NCBI GenBank assembly: GCA_021463195.1
Contig: JAJTXZ010000018.1
Location: 1 to 64,000, forward strand
Direction: 5' to 3'
DNA length: 64,000 nt
DNA from: Anaerolineae bacterium
GTDB lineage: Bacteria; Chloroflexota; Anaerolineae; UBA4142; SHND01
Made by a program: the position numbers and the translations under genes. Shown here piece after piece: positions 18,663 through 26,950 of this stretch; the first letter of the stretch is position 1, and each line of letters starts with the position of its first letter. Below the pieces are notes generated by a model that searched no databases, had not been told where the DNA came from, and was given only the letters and a program-made list of their open reading frames with translations.

Positions 18663-19811
18663 TTATAGCGCATTCCGCAATCGCTTCACCGCCTCGCGCA
18701 ATTCATCCGGCGGATACAAACTGAACGCGAATCGCAGCGCGTTCGTTCCCCCCCCCTCCCCAAAAAAGCGCGCGCCATGCACAAAATCTACGCCGTGTTC
18801 CGGCGCGCGTCCGCGCAAAACTTGCGTATCCGTGCTATCCGGAAATTGCAGCCAAATAAAAAATCCGCCGCCCGGTTTCACAAATTTTGTCTTGGGTAAC
18901 TCTTGCGCAATCGCTTCGCACAACGCGTCGCGTCGTTCGCGATACGCCGCGCGCAATTTTTCGATTTGCGAATCGTACAATCCTGCGCGGCACGCTGCCG
19001 CCAACATCATTGCCGTAAAATGATTCACGCCGCCGCCGCTGTCGCGCAATCCCCCACCCGTCATGCGCAGTAAAAATTCTTTATTGCCTGTGATAAAACC
19101 GAGCCGCACACCGGGCGCGAACGATTTGGCGAACGAGCCCATTCGCAAAACAACGCCGTCGGGCGCGATGGACCAAAGCGACGGGGGCGCGGGCGCGTCG
19201 TACGCAAGTTCGCGGTACACATCGTCTTCGACGAGCAGCAAATTTTCCTGCGCCGCGACTTTGACCAAACCGCGTCGGCGGCCTTCACTCAAGCACACGC
19301 CGGTTGGATTGTGAAACGTTGGAATCGTGTACAAAAATTTCGGTTGCTTGCCCACGCGTTTCAATTCCGCGAGAATCGCTTGCAAATCATTCACGCGCAA
19401 ACCTTCTTCATCGGTGGGAACGGGAACGATGTCGAGCAAGTGGTCGCGCAAAATTTTGACGGCGAGATGATACGTGGGCGCTTCGATCAATACAGTATCG
19501 CCCGGCTGTGTCCGAAAGGTGCAAATTTGGTCGAGCGCGTCAGAATTGCCTGCAGTGACGATGATTTGGTCAGCGCGCAACGCGCGTCCTTCGGTGCGTT
19601 CGATGCGTTCGCGCAAATAATCGAGCAGCGGCCCCGGGCCCGCCTCTGCGCCATAATCGAGCATCTCCCAGCTGTATTCATTCAGCGCGCGTTCTCCCGC
19701 GCGCTTCATTTCTTCAACCGGCAAAAGATTCGGGTCGGGCTGTCCCCACGCCAAATCAATGACGCCGGGTTTGATACTGCGTTGAATGGTTGGAAAAATT
19801 AGCGTTGTCAT
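18663..19811 (-). CDS. PLP-dependent aminotransferase (fold type I, class I/II)
   Basis: 382 residues from ATG 19811; a GTG at 19838 would add nine. It resembles the 2-aminoadipate/aromatic aminotransferase group, the catalytic half found in MocR regulators, but here stands alone without a DNA-binding domain. Seen: DLAWGQPDPNLLP at the start, IVTAGNSDALDQI, TIPTFHNPTGVCLS, LLVEDDVYREL, and the Schiff-base lysine in GSFAKSFAPGVRLGF. The donor and acceptor are not predictable. It is divergent from the SARP regulator gene, with a candidate promoter between them. Confidence 0.93.
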   Translation of the reverse strand: MTTLIFPTIQRSIKPGVIDLAWGQPDPNLLPVEEMKRAGERALNEYSWEMLDYGAEAGPGPLLDYLRERIERTEGRALRADQIIVTAGNSDALDQICTFRTQPGDTVLIEAPTYHLAVKILRDHLLDIVPVPTDEEGLRVNDLQAILAELKRVGKQPKFLYTIPTFHNPTGVCLSEGRRRGLVKVAAQENLLLVEDDVYRELAYDAPAPPSLWSIAPDGVVLRMGSFAKSFAPGVRLGFITGNKEFLLRMTGGGLRDSGGGVNHFTAMMLAAACRAGLYDSQIEKLRAAYRERRDALCEAIAQELPKTKFVKPGGGFFIWLQFPDSTDTQVLRGRAPEHGVDFVHGARFFGEGGGTNALRFAFSLYPPDELREAVKRLRNAL

Positions 19812-19844
19812 TTTTGTATCGCTTGTAATTGAATTCACGCCGCT

Positions 19845-19869
19845 ATTATACGCGAAACGCGTTTATAAT
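19845..19869. promoter_or_regulatory. back-to-back candidate -10 boxes between divergent genes
   Basis: Two TATAAT boxes face away from each other: 19845-19850 for the minus strand and 19864-19869 for the plus strand, with CGCGAAACGCG between. The minus box would start transcription near 19838, giving the aminotransferase a very short leader. No convincing -35 boxes are seen. Confidence 0.4.
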
Positions 19870-19983
19870 GCCGCGTGTCTCTGGTGATGACCACATTGCG
19901 CTCCGTCAGCGTTAGAGAACGCTTCCTACGCAGTGTGGGCAAGCGCCAACGCGCGTCTCTGCCATTCTACATTGAAAGGGTAA

Positions 19984-20045
19984 GGCAAATTTGTAATTTG
20001 CCATACGGCTTTTCATCCGCGGATTCGACAAATTACAAATTTGTC
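19984..20045. repeat. pair of 19-bp palindromes before the SARP regulator
   Basis: GGCAAATTTGTAATTTGCC at 19984-20002 and GACAAATTACAAATTTGTC at 20027-20045. Each is a palindrome, and the two are also inverted relative to each other, so alternative hairpins are possible 32 bp before the regulator start. Confidence 0.75.
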
Positions 20046-20076
20046 CTACAGGGCTCTTTTAGCTTTGAGGAACATC

Positions 20077-23000
20077 ATGTTGCACATTCGTTTGCTGGGT
20101 GGCTTTGCAATTCAAAATGACGCGATGCCGCTGACAGGGTTTCATTCCGAACGCCTGCAAGCACTCCTCGCCTATCTCGTTCTCCACCGCGACGCGCCGA
20201 TGACGCGCCAACAACTCGCCTATACGTTTTGGGCGGATACCACTGACGCGCAGGCGCGCACCAACCTTCGCACACTGCTCGCGCGATTCCGCGACGCGCT
20301 CTCCAACGCCGACGAATTTGTTTGCTTTGCGCCGCAGACAATTCAATGGCGCGCCGACGCGGCTTTTCATTGTGACGTAATTGAATTTCAAAACGCGCGC
20401 GCCGCCGCGCTCGAACATCAACGCGCGGGCGAAACGGCGCGCGAAATGGACGCGCTCGAACGCGCAGTCAAAACCTACGCGGGCGATTTACTCCCCTCTT
20501 GCTACGACGATTGGATTTTGCCCGAACGCGAAACGCTGCGCCAAGAATGGCACGCCGCGTTGGAACGCTTGGTTGCGCGCCACGAAACGAATCGCGCGTA
20601 CGCGCGCGCATTGGAATACGCGCAGCGACTCTTGCGCGCGGACCCATTGCGCGAAGAAGCATACGCGCGCGTGATGCGTCTCGAACTTGAACGCGGCGAA
20701 CGCACGAGCGCGCTCCGCACATATCACGCGTGCGCGACGATGCTGCGCGATGAATTTGGCATTGACCCTGCCGCCGAAACGCGCGCGTTGTACTTGCAGT
20801 TGTTGCGCGTTGACCAAGTAGACGCCGACGCGCAAACTACCCCGCGCGGGCAAGCGCGGTTGATTGGCCGCGATGCGGAATGGGCGCGTTTGCTCGACGC
20901 GTGGGAACGCGCGGCGCAAGGGCAAACCCATTTTGTTCTGCTCGCGGGCGAAGCGGGCATCGGCAAGACACGCTTGGCGGAAGATTTTGCAGCCTGGGCG
21001 GCGCGCCAAGAGATTGTGACGTTGACGGCGCGCGGGTACGAGAATACGCAAACGAGCGCGTTCGCGCCTCTCGCCGAGTGGTTGCGGCATGACGCGGTGC
21101 GTCAAAATTTCAAAAATTTGGAACGCGCTATACTCGTCGAAATTTCGCGCATCGCGCCGTCGCTCCGCGCCGAGTTTCCCGATTTGCCCGAACCGCCGCC
21201 CATCGCGGAAGCGTGGCAGCGCACCCGTTTGTTTGATGTGCTTGCGCGCGCGCTATTGAGCGCACCCGCGCCGCGCATTTTGTTTTTGGATGACGCGCAG
21301 TGGTGCGATGCGGAAACGTTGGAATGGCTACAATTTGTCGCGCGTTTTGATTCCGACACGCCGTTGTTGATTCTGGCGTGTGCGCGCCGCGAAGAGGTGG
21401 ACGCCGCGCATCCCTTGACGAAATGGAAACTCGCGCTGCATCGCGCCGAACTGCTCACAGAGATTGCTTTGCCGCGCTTGAATGAAATTCAGACGTTGGC
21501 GCTGGCGACGGAATGGATGCAAGAGACGATGGACGATGCGAACGCGCGGGCGTTGTTTCAAGAGACGGAAGGGAATCCGTTGTTTGTGATTGAGATGGTG
21601 AGAGATGGGGGGTGGGGGACGGGAGATAGAGGATGGGGGACGGGGGATGGGGGACGGCGGACGACGAATGGCAAAGACGCGTTGCTGCCGCAGAAAATTC
21701 AAAGTGTGATTCAGCATCGGTTGGCGTTGCTTTCGCCCAACGCGCGCGGGTTGGCGGAGGTAGCGAGTGTGTTGGGGCGCGAATTTTCGTTTGAGGTGTT
21801 GGCGCAAGCGAGCGGGAGCGAACTCGACGCGTTGGTGCGCGGCTTGGACGAATTGTGGCGCAAACAAATCGTCCGCGAGAAAAGCGGCGAGGCATACGAT
21901 TTCGCGCACGATAAAATTCGCGCGGCGGCGTACAACAGTTTGGGCGCGGCGCGTCAAAAAATTTTGCATCTGCGCGCGGCGGACGCGTTAGTGAACGTAC
22001 ATTCAGAGAACATGGACGCGTGGAGCGGACAGATCGCGCAGCAGTATGAACGCGCGCAGCAGCCAAAACAGGCGATTGATTATTATTTGCGCGCGGCGGA
22101 CGCGGCGAAACGCGTGTATGCGGTGCAGGATACGATTCAATTCTATCAACGGGCGCTGTCGCTTTTGCCGCGCGGGGATGAGCGCGCAGCGGAATTGAAT
22201 CATTGGTTGGGCGATGCATTGCTAATGGGCGGGCAACCCAATGAAGCGCGCAATGTATTTGAGGTCGCGCTCGCATCTATTCCACCCGCCGACACGCGCG
22301 CGCGCGCCCAACTTGTTACCAAACGCGGCAGCGCCTGGAGCTCACAGCGTGAGGCGAGCGCGGCGTTGCAAGAATATGAACTTGCGGAAGCAACACAGGG
22401 CGAACCATCCGCCGATTGGCGCGCCAAAGATTGGGCAGTCTGGATTCAACGCCAGTTGGCATTTGCCGAAGCATATTATTTCGCCGCCGACAATGCCAAC
22501 AATGCTCAAGTGCTGCTACGCGCCCAACCCCTCGTCGAAAAAAACGGCACAGCGCATCAACAGATTCAGTTCTTGCGCGCGCTGGGACGTTATCGTACGC
22601 GTTTAGAACGATTTGTGCCATCGGATACGACGCTTGCGCTTTCGCAGGAGATTGTGCAAGCTTGCGAGAATTTTGGGGACAAGGGAGAGCTCGCCTCTGC
22701 GCGGTTCAATCTGGGCTTTATGCGCTTGTGGCGGGGTGAGCTGGAGGATGCGGAAAGAGAATTACACATTGCGCGCGCCTCGGCGGAAGCGATGCACTAT
22801 ACGTACTTGAATCTTTTGTGTCAGGTCTATTTAACAATCGCGCACCGAAAACGCGGGGAAATTGAATTGGCAAAACAATATGCGCGCGCTAGCGCCGCAC
22901 TCGCCGAACAAATGGACATTCAAGAATACAAAAGCGCGGCGCAAGCAAATTTCGGCTGGATAGAATGGCGCGCGGGAAATTTTCAACTGGCGCAAAAACT

Positions 23001-23274
23001 ATGTCTGGACGCTCTCCCCAAGTTTGCCAAGACCTATCCCTTTCATTGGTTTGCATCGGGCCCATTGCTAGGAATCGCGCTCGAGCGCGCCGAATGGGGC
23101 GCGGCGATTGAGTATGTGCGCGCGATGCTCACCCCCCCGCAGCAATTATTACCCGAACCCATCGCGTCGGGTTTCGCGCGAGCCGTCGCATTTTGGGATG
23201 CAGGCGATACATTGCGCGCGCGGCAAGAGCTTGAACATATTGCCGCCGACGCGAAACTGCTCGGTTATCTGTAA
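20077..23274 (+). CDS. SARP/BTAD-type transcriptional regulator with AAA ATPase and TPR-like body
   Basis: 1065 residues. Order: a winged-helix OmpR/SARP-type DNA-binding domain (about 1-95), a bacterial transcriptional activator domain (about 100-250), an AAA/STAND-type ATPase (about 270-560) with Walker A GEAGIGKT ending at Thr298 and Walker B ILFLDDAQWCD near 405, then a long helical TPR-like region to the C-terminus. Such proteins are cytoplasmic activators thought to oligomerise with ATP and an unknown ligand. ATG 20077 has GAGG six bases upstream, better than the frame start at 20041. Odd: residues 510-530 are a translated heptad repeat within the ATPase region. Confidence 0.92.
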   Translation: MLHIRLLGGFAIQNDAMPLTGFHSERLQALLAYLVLHRDAPMTRQQLAYTFWADTTDAQARTNLRTLLARFRDALSNADEFVCFAPQTIQWRADAAFHCDVIEFQNARAAALEHQRAGETAREMDALERAVKTYAGDLLPSCYDDWILPERETLRQEWHAALERLVARHETNRAYARALEYAQRLLRADPLREEAYARVMRLELERGERTSALRTYHACATMLRDEFGIDPAAETRALYLQLLRVDQVDADAQTTPRGQARLIGRDAEWARLLDAWERAAQGQTHFVLLAGEAGIGKTRLAEDFAAWAARQEIVTLTARGYENTQTSAFAPLAEWLRHDAVRQNFKNLERAILVEISRIAPSLRAEFPDLPEPPPIAEAWQRTRLFDVLARALLSAPAPRILFLDDAQWCDAETLEWLQFVARFDSDTPLLILACARREEVDAAHPLTKWKLALHRAELLTEIALPRLNEIQTLALATEWMQETMDDANARALFQETEGNPLFVIEMVRDGGWGTGDRGWGTGDGGRRTTNGKDALLPQKIQSVIQHRLALLSPNARGLAEVASVLGREFSFEVLAQASGSELDALVRGLDELWRKQIVREKSGEAYDFAHDKIRAAAYNSLGAARQKILHLRAADALVNVHSENMDAWSGQIAQQYERAQQPKQAIDYYLRAADAAKRVYAVQDTIQFYQRALSLLPRGDERAAELNHWLGDALLMGGQPNEARNVFEVALASIPPADTRARAQLVTKRGSAWSSQREASAALQEYELAEATQGEPSADWRAKDWAVWIQRQLAFAEAYYFAADNANNAQVLLRAQPLVEKNGTAHQQIQFLRALGRYRTRLERFVPSDTTLALSQEIVQACENFGDKGELASARFNLGFMRLWRGELEDAERELHIARASAEAMHYTYLNLLCQVYLTIAHRKRGEIELAKQYARASAALAEQMDIQEYKSAAQANFGWIEWRAGNFQLAQKLCLDALPKFAKTYPFHWFASGPLLGIALERAEWGAAIEYVRAMLTPPQQLLPEPIASGFARAVAFWDAGDTLRARQELEHIAADAKLLGYL
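21604..21666 (+). repeat. nine heptads absorbed in frame in the SARP gene
   Basis: Nine consecutive 7-bp units of the GAYGGGG type (GATGGGG, GGTGGGG, GACGGGA, GATAGAG, GATGGGG, GACGGGG and so on). The total is 63 bp, or 21 codons, and keeps the frame. It encodes a Gly/Trp/Asp-rich segment (DGGWGTGDRGWGTGDGGRR) in a protein otherwise rich in Ala, Glu and Arg. Confidence 0.9.
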
Positions 23275-23285
23275 AGGGAAATGCA

Positions 23286-24138
23286 ATGATACTTGTCGTT
23301 GGAGCAACAGGCATGTTGGGCGGCGCGATTACGCAAATGCTGCTTGCGCGCGGGGAGCGCGTGCGGATTCTGATTTGCCCGCAATCGCAAGAACGCGCCA
23401 CCCCACATATTCGCGCGCGCGCAAGTCGTTTCTGGAGACCTCAAAGCGCGCGCATCACTCGACGCGGCGTGTGAGGGCATTGACGTAGTTATTACCACCG
23501 CGACGGCAGCATCACGCGGCGGCGATGATACGCCTGAAACGGTAGACTGGCTCAGGCATCAGAATCTGATTGACGCAGCCACCCGCGCGGGCGTCAAGCA
23601 ATTCATTTTTGTCTCGGCGAATTTTGCTGCCCTCGAGAGTCCAATTCCCATTGCTGCCGCAAAATTCAAGGCGGAAACATATTTGCGCGCGAGTGGATTG
23701 AATTACACCATCCTCGCACCCACCGCGTTCATGGAGGGATGGCCCGAACGCGTGGTTGGACTTTCTGTGAGTAATGGACGCCCTGTTACGCTCATCGGAA
23801 ATGCACGCGGCAAAATCTCTTTTATCGCGCGTAGTGATGTCGCCGCTTATGCAAGCGCATCCATATCACATCCCGCCGCGTTGAATCAACGACTCGTCAT
23901 TGGTGGACCTGAAGCATTGTCGTACCGTGATGTGGTTGTGGTGTACGAACGCGTCTTGGGATATCTGATTCCCATACATTTTGCCAATCCCGATGAAAAC
24001 ATCTCTGATTTGCCGCCGTTTGTAGTCGCCGTGTTGGCAAAAGATGAGGACGAGATTGTTGATTTGCAAGAGTGGGCGTGCGCGTTAGGAATCACGCCAA
24101 CGCGACTTGAAGATTTTTTGCGTCTCGAAAAAGGTTGA
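23286..24138 (+). pseudogene. NmrA-like NAD(P)-binding protein, frameshifted
   Basis: The first frame gives MILVVGATGMLGGAITQMLL with an NAD(P)-binding GxxGxxG and ERVRILI, then leaves homology after HIRARA. From about 23421 the next frame continues it (QVVSGDLKARASLDAACEGI, then VKQFIFVSANFAAL) and runs to 24138 without a stop. Joined, the product would be about 284 residues, the usual NmrA/atypical-SDR length. The break falls in a CGCGCGCGCG run at 23412-23421, a typical slippage or sequencing-error site. The gene starts 11 bp after the SARP stop and may be under its control. Confidence 0.85.
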
Positions 24139-24158
24139 AACGAATAAGCAAGTTTTAG

Positions 24159-24203
24159 AACGCCGCATGGTATCGCTTGATACGATGCGGCGTTTTTATT
24201 TTT
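24159..24203 (+). terminator. rho-independent terminator
   Basis: The stem AACGCCGCAT with GGTATC pairs with GATAC and ATGCGGCGTT, followed by TTTATTTTT. It closes the SARP/NmrA-like unit. Confidence 0.9.
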
Positions 24204-24275
24204 CCCGCGCGTTAGCGTGAAGCGGTTGTGAAGCGGTCAGTTTGATACATTGGCGACAAATCATTTATCAAAAGT

Positions 24276-24319
24276 TGCCCATGACCCATTGGCTCACCAG
24301 CAGCCAATGAAAATGGGCA
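24276..24319. repeat. long hairpin upstream of the small membrane protein gene
   Basis: Interrupted palindrome: TGCCCAT, then CCATTGGCT, a loop, then AGCCAATG and ATGGGCA. It is followed directly by a 19-bp palindrome. The role is unknown; it lies where a leader or operator would be. Confidence 0.6.
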
Positions 24320-24327
24320 GTTGGTAG

Positions 24328-24346
24328 GGCAAATTTGAAATTTGCC
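24328..24346. repeat. 19-bp palindrome, identical to the copy at 10077
   Basis: GGCAAATTTGAAATTTGCC, located 25 bp before the membrane protein start codon. Confidence 0.8.
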
Positions 24347-24371
24347 TCACATTTATCAGGAGGAAAACAGA

Positions 24372-24791
24372 ATGAACGAATCTCTCACCCGTCTGCATCG
24401 CTTTTTGCTCTGGTTCACGATTTTTCCGGGAATTGTATTTGCTCTCGGATTCGTGCTTGCGCCTGTCGAGTTTCAAGCTCTGCTCGGCCTGCCTGCGCCG
24501 GATGTTGCTGCCATACGCGCCGTCGGCGGCTTTTTGTTCGGTTCGATTGTGGGCGCGGCGCTCTCTCTCCGTTCCAACAAGTGGAGCGAAGTGTGGATTA
24601 CCACCGCGTATTTGGCAACGTGGAACATTATCAACACGGTTGGTCTCGGGTTAGGAATCTTGACGGGCAGCGCATCGCCCGCATTGCTCCCCAACACAAT
24701 CATTACTTTTGTGTGCGGGTTTGGATTCGCGTATGTGTTGTGGCAGCGCCGTTCCGTTCGCGTAACCCAACGCCAAATTCAGGAGGTCTGA
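24372..24791 (+). CDS. small four-helix membrane protein
   Basis: 139 residues with four predicted membrane segments (near LLWFTIFPGIVFALGFVLA, AVGGFLFGSIVGAALSL, TTAYLATWNIINTVGLGLG and IITFVCGFGFAYVLW). The family is not firmly recognised; the layout recalls small DUF4345-like proteins. ATG 24372 has a good CAGGAGG ribosome site. The stop is one base before the next ATG, so the pair with the SnoaL-like gene is probably coupled. No function is inferred. Confidence 0.8.
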   Translation: MNESLTRLHRFLLWFTIFPGIVFALGFVLAPVEFQALLGLPAPDVAAIRAVGGFLFGSIVGAALSLRSNKWSEVWITTAYLATWNIINTVGLGLGILTGSASPALLPNTIITFVCGFGFAYVLWQRRSVRVTQRQIQEV

Positions 24792-24792
24792 A

Positions 24793-25191
24793 ATGTCCGT
24801 TGACAGCACAAAAGAAACGATGCTGCGTTATTTCAATTCTGAACATGACGACGTAAGCATGATGGCGAACGACGTAGTTTTCACCATCATGGCGACGGGA
24901 CAAGAACATCAATCGCCGCAAGGGGTGATGGGAATGTTGAATTATTTCTATCACGTCGCGTTCGATGCCAGCGCTGAAACGCGGACGTTGCTCTTTGGCG
25001 AGAACAACGCGATGGTGGAGGGCGAATTTGTCGGCAAACACATTGGCGAATTTGCGGGGATTCCTGCGACAGGGAAAAACGTGCGCGTGCCAATCTGTGT
25101 CGTGTATGATTTAGAAAATGCCCAAATCAAACGCGGGCGCGTCTATTTTGAAATGCCCGCGCTGCTCGCACAGTTGGGCGTGATGCCGTAA
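24793..25191 (+). CDS. SnoaL-like / NTF2-fold protein
   Basis: 132 residues with the alpha+beta cone pattern of the NTF2/SnoaL superfamily (MLRYFNSEHDDVSMMANDVVF, VEGEFVGKHIGEFAGIPATG, VPICVVYDLENAQIKRGRVY). The segment FAGIPATGKNVRVPICVVYD is typical of SnoaL-like proteins, which include cyclases, isomerases and ligand binders. It has a GGAGG ribosome site inside the end of the previous gene. The ligand is unknown. Confidence 0.85.
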   Translation: MSVDSTKETMLRYFNSEHDDVSMMANDVVFTIMATGQEHQSPQGVMGMLNYFYHVAFDASAETRTLLFGENNAMVEGEFVGKHIGEFAGIPATGKNVRVPICVVYDLENAQIKRGRVYFEMPALLAQLGVMP

Positions 25192-25196
25192 ATGAA

Positions 25197-25412
25197 ATGC
25201 AACCGTCGCATCTCTTTACCGTGCGCGTGTGGCGCGAACGCGCGAGCGGCGGACGCCTCGAATGGCGCGGCGTGGTGCAGCACGTCTTGACGCGCGAGAC
25301 CTTTGCATTTCGGACGTGGAATGATTTGGTGGCGCATTTGGTCAACGCCGCGGTAAAGGATGATGCGACAACGATTCAACCTCGCGACAACGATTCACAA
25401 AAACAGACGTGA
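25197..25412 (+). CDS. small hypothetical protein (WR..W-type)
   Basis: 71 residues (VRVWRERASGGRLEWRGVVQ, then TFAFRTWNDLVAHL). The compact basic/aromatic pattern resembles small uncharacterised proteins that I associate with Chloroflexota. An overlapping ATG at 25192 is in another frame. It follows the SnoaL-like gene by 5 bp. No function is known. Confidence 0.6.
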   Translation: MQPSHLFTVRVWRERASGGRLEWRGVVQHVLTRETFAFRTWNDLVAHLVNAAVKDDATTIQPRDNDSQKQT

Positions 25413-25710
25413 TGCAACGCTCACCCAATTCCAAGCCGCGCGCACGCGAAAAAATTTCGTCAAACTGAAATGGAAAACAGGCAATGAATTGGATGTAGTT
25501 GGCATTAACGTGTGGCGCAAATAGGACAAAGGGGAATGGAAACAAATGAACGCGGAATTGATTGCGGCGAAACACGCGGGACAAGTGACGGGCGCGTCCT
25601 ACACGTTTTCGGATAAAGATGTCAAGCAAGGGAAAAAATATCGGTACAAAGTGCAAGTGGTAAAAGGGAATGGTACGAGCGAATGGAGTGGAGCTATTCT
25701 CGTAAAATAA
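25411..25710 (+). pseudogene. remnant of a C-terminal Fn3-like domain
   Basis: In one frame the DNA reads ATLTQFQAARTRKNFVKLKW, TGNELDVVGINVWRK, a TAG stop at 25522-25524, then DKGEWKQMNAELIAAKHAG, GASYTFSDKDVKQGKKYRYK and a terminal SEWSGAILVK. This is the end of a fibronectin-III-like domain common at the C-termini of Chloroflexota surface proteins. No start or upstream domain remains. A good terminator still follows, so this is the decayed tail of a larger gene. Confidence 0.75.
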
Positions 25711-25711
25711 C

Positions 25712-25742
25712 AAAGGCGTGGCATCAAGTGCCACGCCTTTTT
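25712..25742 (+). terminator. terminator after the Fn3 remnant
   Basis: AAAGGCGTGGCA and TGCCACGCCTTT pair perfectly around a 5-base loop and run into TTTTT. Confidence 0.9.
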
Positions 25743-25746
25743 GTGC

Positions 25747-25986
25747 TTATGCTTCACTCGCGCGGAATTTGCACCCGTACACCAACAACCCGCGCTCGCC
25801 CTCTTCCTCTCGAATTTTCCGCGTCACCATCTCCATCCTCATTCCAATCACGAGTTTGTCTTCGTTCACATCCGTCAACATTGTCTCGACGAGTGGACCC
25901 TCGTCCAACTTGATCATCCCGCCGGAATACGGCGCGTAACTTTCAACGCCCGCGGGCATGGAGCGCAGCGTCGTGAATTAATACAA
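25747..25986 (-). pseudogene. truncated duplicate of the DUF35 gene
   Basis: The last 70 codons or so match the 3' part of the DUF35 gene at 26935-27366 closely (IKLDEGPLVETMLTDVNEDK, VTRKIREEEGERGLLVYG). Homology continues upstream as FTTLRS, LY and a TAA where the intact copy has a Ser codon, then stops at a hairpin. The zinc ribbon is missing. An internal ATG could make a 70-residue OB-fold fragment, but I judge it a decayed copy. It and the intact gene lie as direct repeats on either side of the Uma2 gene. Confidence 0.85.
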
Positions 25987-26014
25987 GGTGTCATGGTTTT
26001 CGCCATGACACCTT
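25985..26014 (-). terminator. hairpin terminator of the Uma2 gene
   Basis: AAGGTGTCATGG and CCATGACACCTT form a perfect 12-bp stem. On the minus strand it is followed by TTGTATTAATT and lies 29 bp after the Uma2 stop. Confidence 0.75.
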
Positions 26015-26042
26015 TCGTTTTCAAAATCGCGCCCTTGCGCCA

Positions 26043-26792
26043 TCAAGACGCAGTAGCGCCATTCTCTGGTTCAATCCCCATTGCGCGCAATTGCGCCGCC
26101 AAGCGCTTGGAGCGTTCTTCCGCGCGCAATGCGCGTTCTTCCGCATGCTCTGCGCGTTCTTCCGCATGCTCCGCGCGTTCTTCCGCATGTTCTGCGCGTT
26201 CTTCCGCTTCTGCCTTTTGCGCCATCAGTTCAACAAAGGTCAAAAAGCGCGCGCCATCAGGACGAAACAAATCCAATTCATCCCCGCGCAGTTCAAAGCG
26301 AATGTTCAAACGGGGACTTGTCCAATTTTGCATCTGTTCAATTTCCTCGAGTTGTTCACCGCGCCGCAGCCAGCCGCTCAATTCTCCGCGATCGGGATCA
26401 TAGATGTAATATTCTTCAACCCCATATCGCTCGTAAAAATTATACTTGCGGGTCATTTCCTTTAGCGTATTGCCTGGCGAAAGGATTTCAAAGACAACCT
26501 GTGGCGCAATGCCTTCTTCAAGCCACTGAAGATAGGAGCCGCGATCCCCTTTCGGACGCCCAAAGACGACCATCGCATCCGGCGCCGCGCGTATTTTGGG
26601 ATCTCCTTCGACGGGGTACCACAAGAAATCGCCTGCGACAAAAACACGCGGCTCGTTGGCAAACAGCGCTTCCAAACCTTCTTTAATCGTGACGATGTAG
26701 CGAAATTGTTTGGTGTTGTCCGCCATGGGCATACCATCGCTTTCCGGATAAATGACTTGCGGCTTGATCAAAATTGGCATCTGCGTTTGCAT
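26043..26792 (-). CDS. Uma2-family (DUF820) PD-(D/E)XK nuclease-like protein
   Basis: 249 residues. The core fits Uma2 proteins (GDFLWYPVEGDPKIRAAPDA, APQVVFEILSPGNTLKEM, YGVEEYYIYDPDRGELSGWL), a PD-(D/E)XK nuclease-like family of unclear role that is expanded in cyanobacteria and Chloroflexota. The likely acidic catalytic residues are Asp in APD and Glu in FEILSP. The C-terminus is a charged coiled coil made of about four AEERAEH repeats (21-bp tandem DNA repeat). ATG 26792 has GAGGGAG upstream; the frame extends to 26999 without support. Confidence 0.9.
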   Translation of the reverse strand: MQTQMPILIKPQVIYPESDGMPMADNTKQFRYIVTIKEGLEALFANEPRVFVAGDFLWYPVEGDPKIRAAPDAMVVFGRPKGDRGSYLQWLEEGIAPQVVFEILSPGNTLKEMTRKYNFYERYGVEEYYIYDPDRGELSGWLRRGEQLEEIEQMQNWTSPRLNIRFELRGDELDLFRPDGARFLTFVELMAQKAEAEERAEHAEERAEHAEERAEHAEERALRAEERSKRLAAQLRAMGIEPENGATAS

Positions 26793-26916
26793 AGCTTTTT
26801 CTCCCTCAACTTTCCGCCCCAATTGGCGCAAGCGTATTATACCCCAGCTTCTGCGGCGCTTGGATGACTTGCGCCATAACGATCCTTTCAACTTTAGCGG
26901 AGCGCGGGGGTCACGC

Positions 26917-26950
26917 AAAAAAAAAACGCGCCGCTCAACGCCGCGCGTTT
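26917..26950 (-). terminator. terminator overlapping the end of the DUF35 gene
   Basis: AAACGCGC and GCGCGTTT arms, with a T-run on the minus strand (26917-26926). The hairpin reaches into the final DUF35 codons and ends the mevalonate cluster. Confidence 0.75.

Noticed and set aside
25747-25959. The 70-codon DUF35 fragment as a functional gene
   Set aside because: It lacks the zinc ribbon, starts at a chance internal Met, and homology continues upstream through a stop codon.
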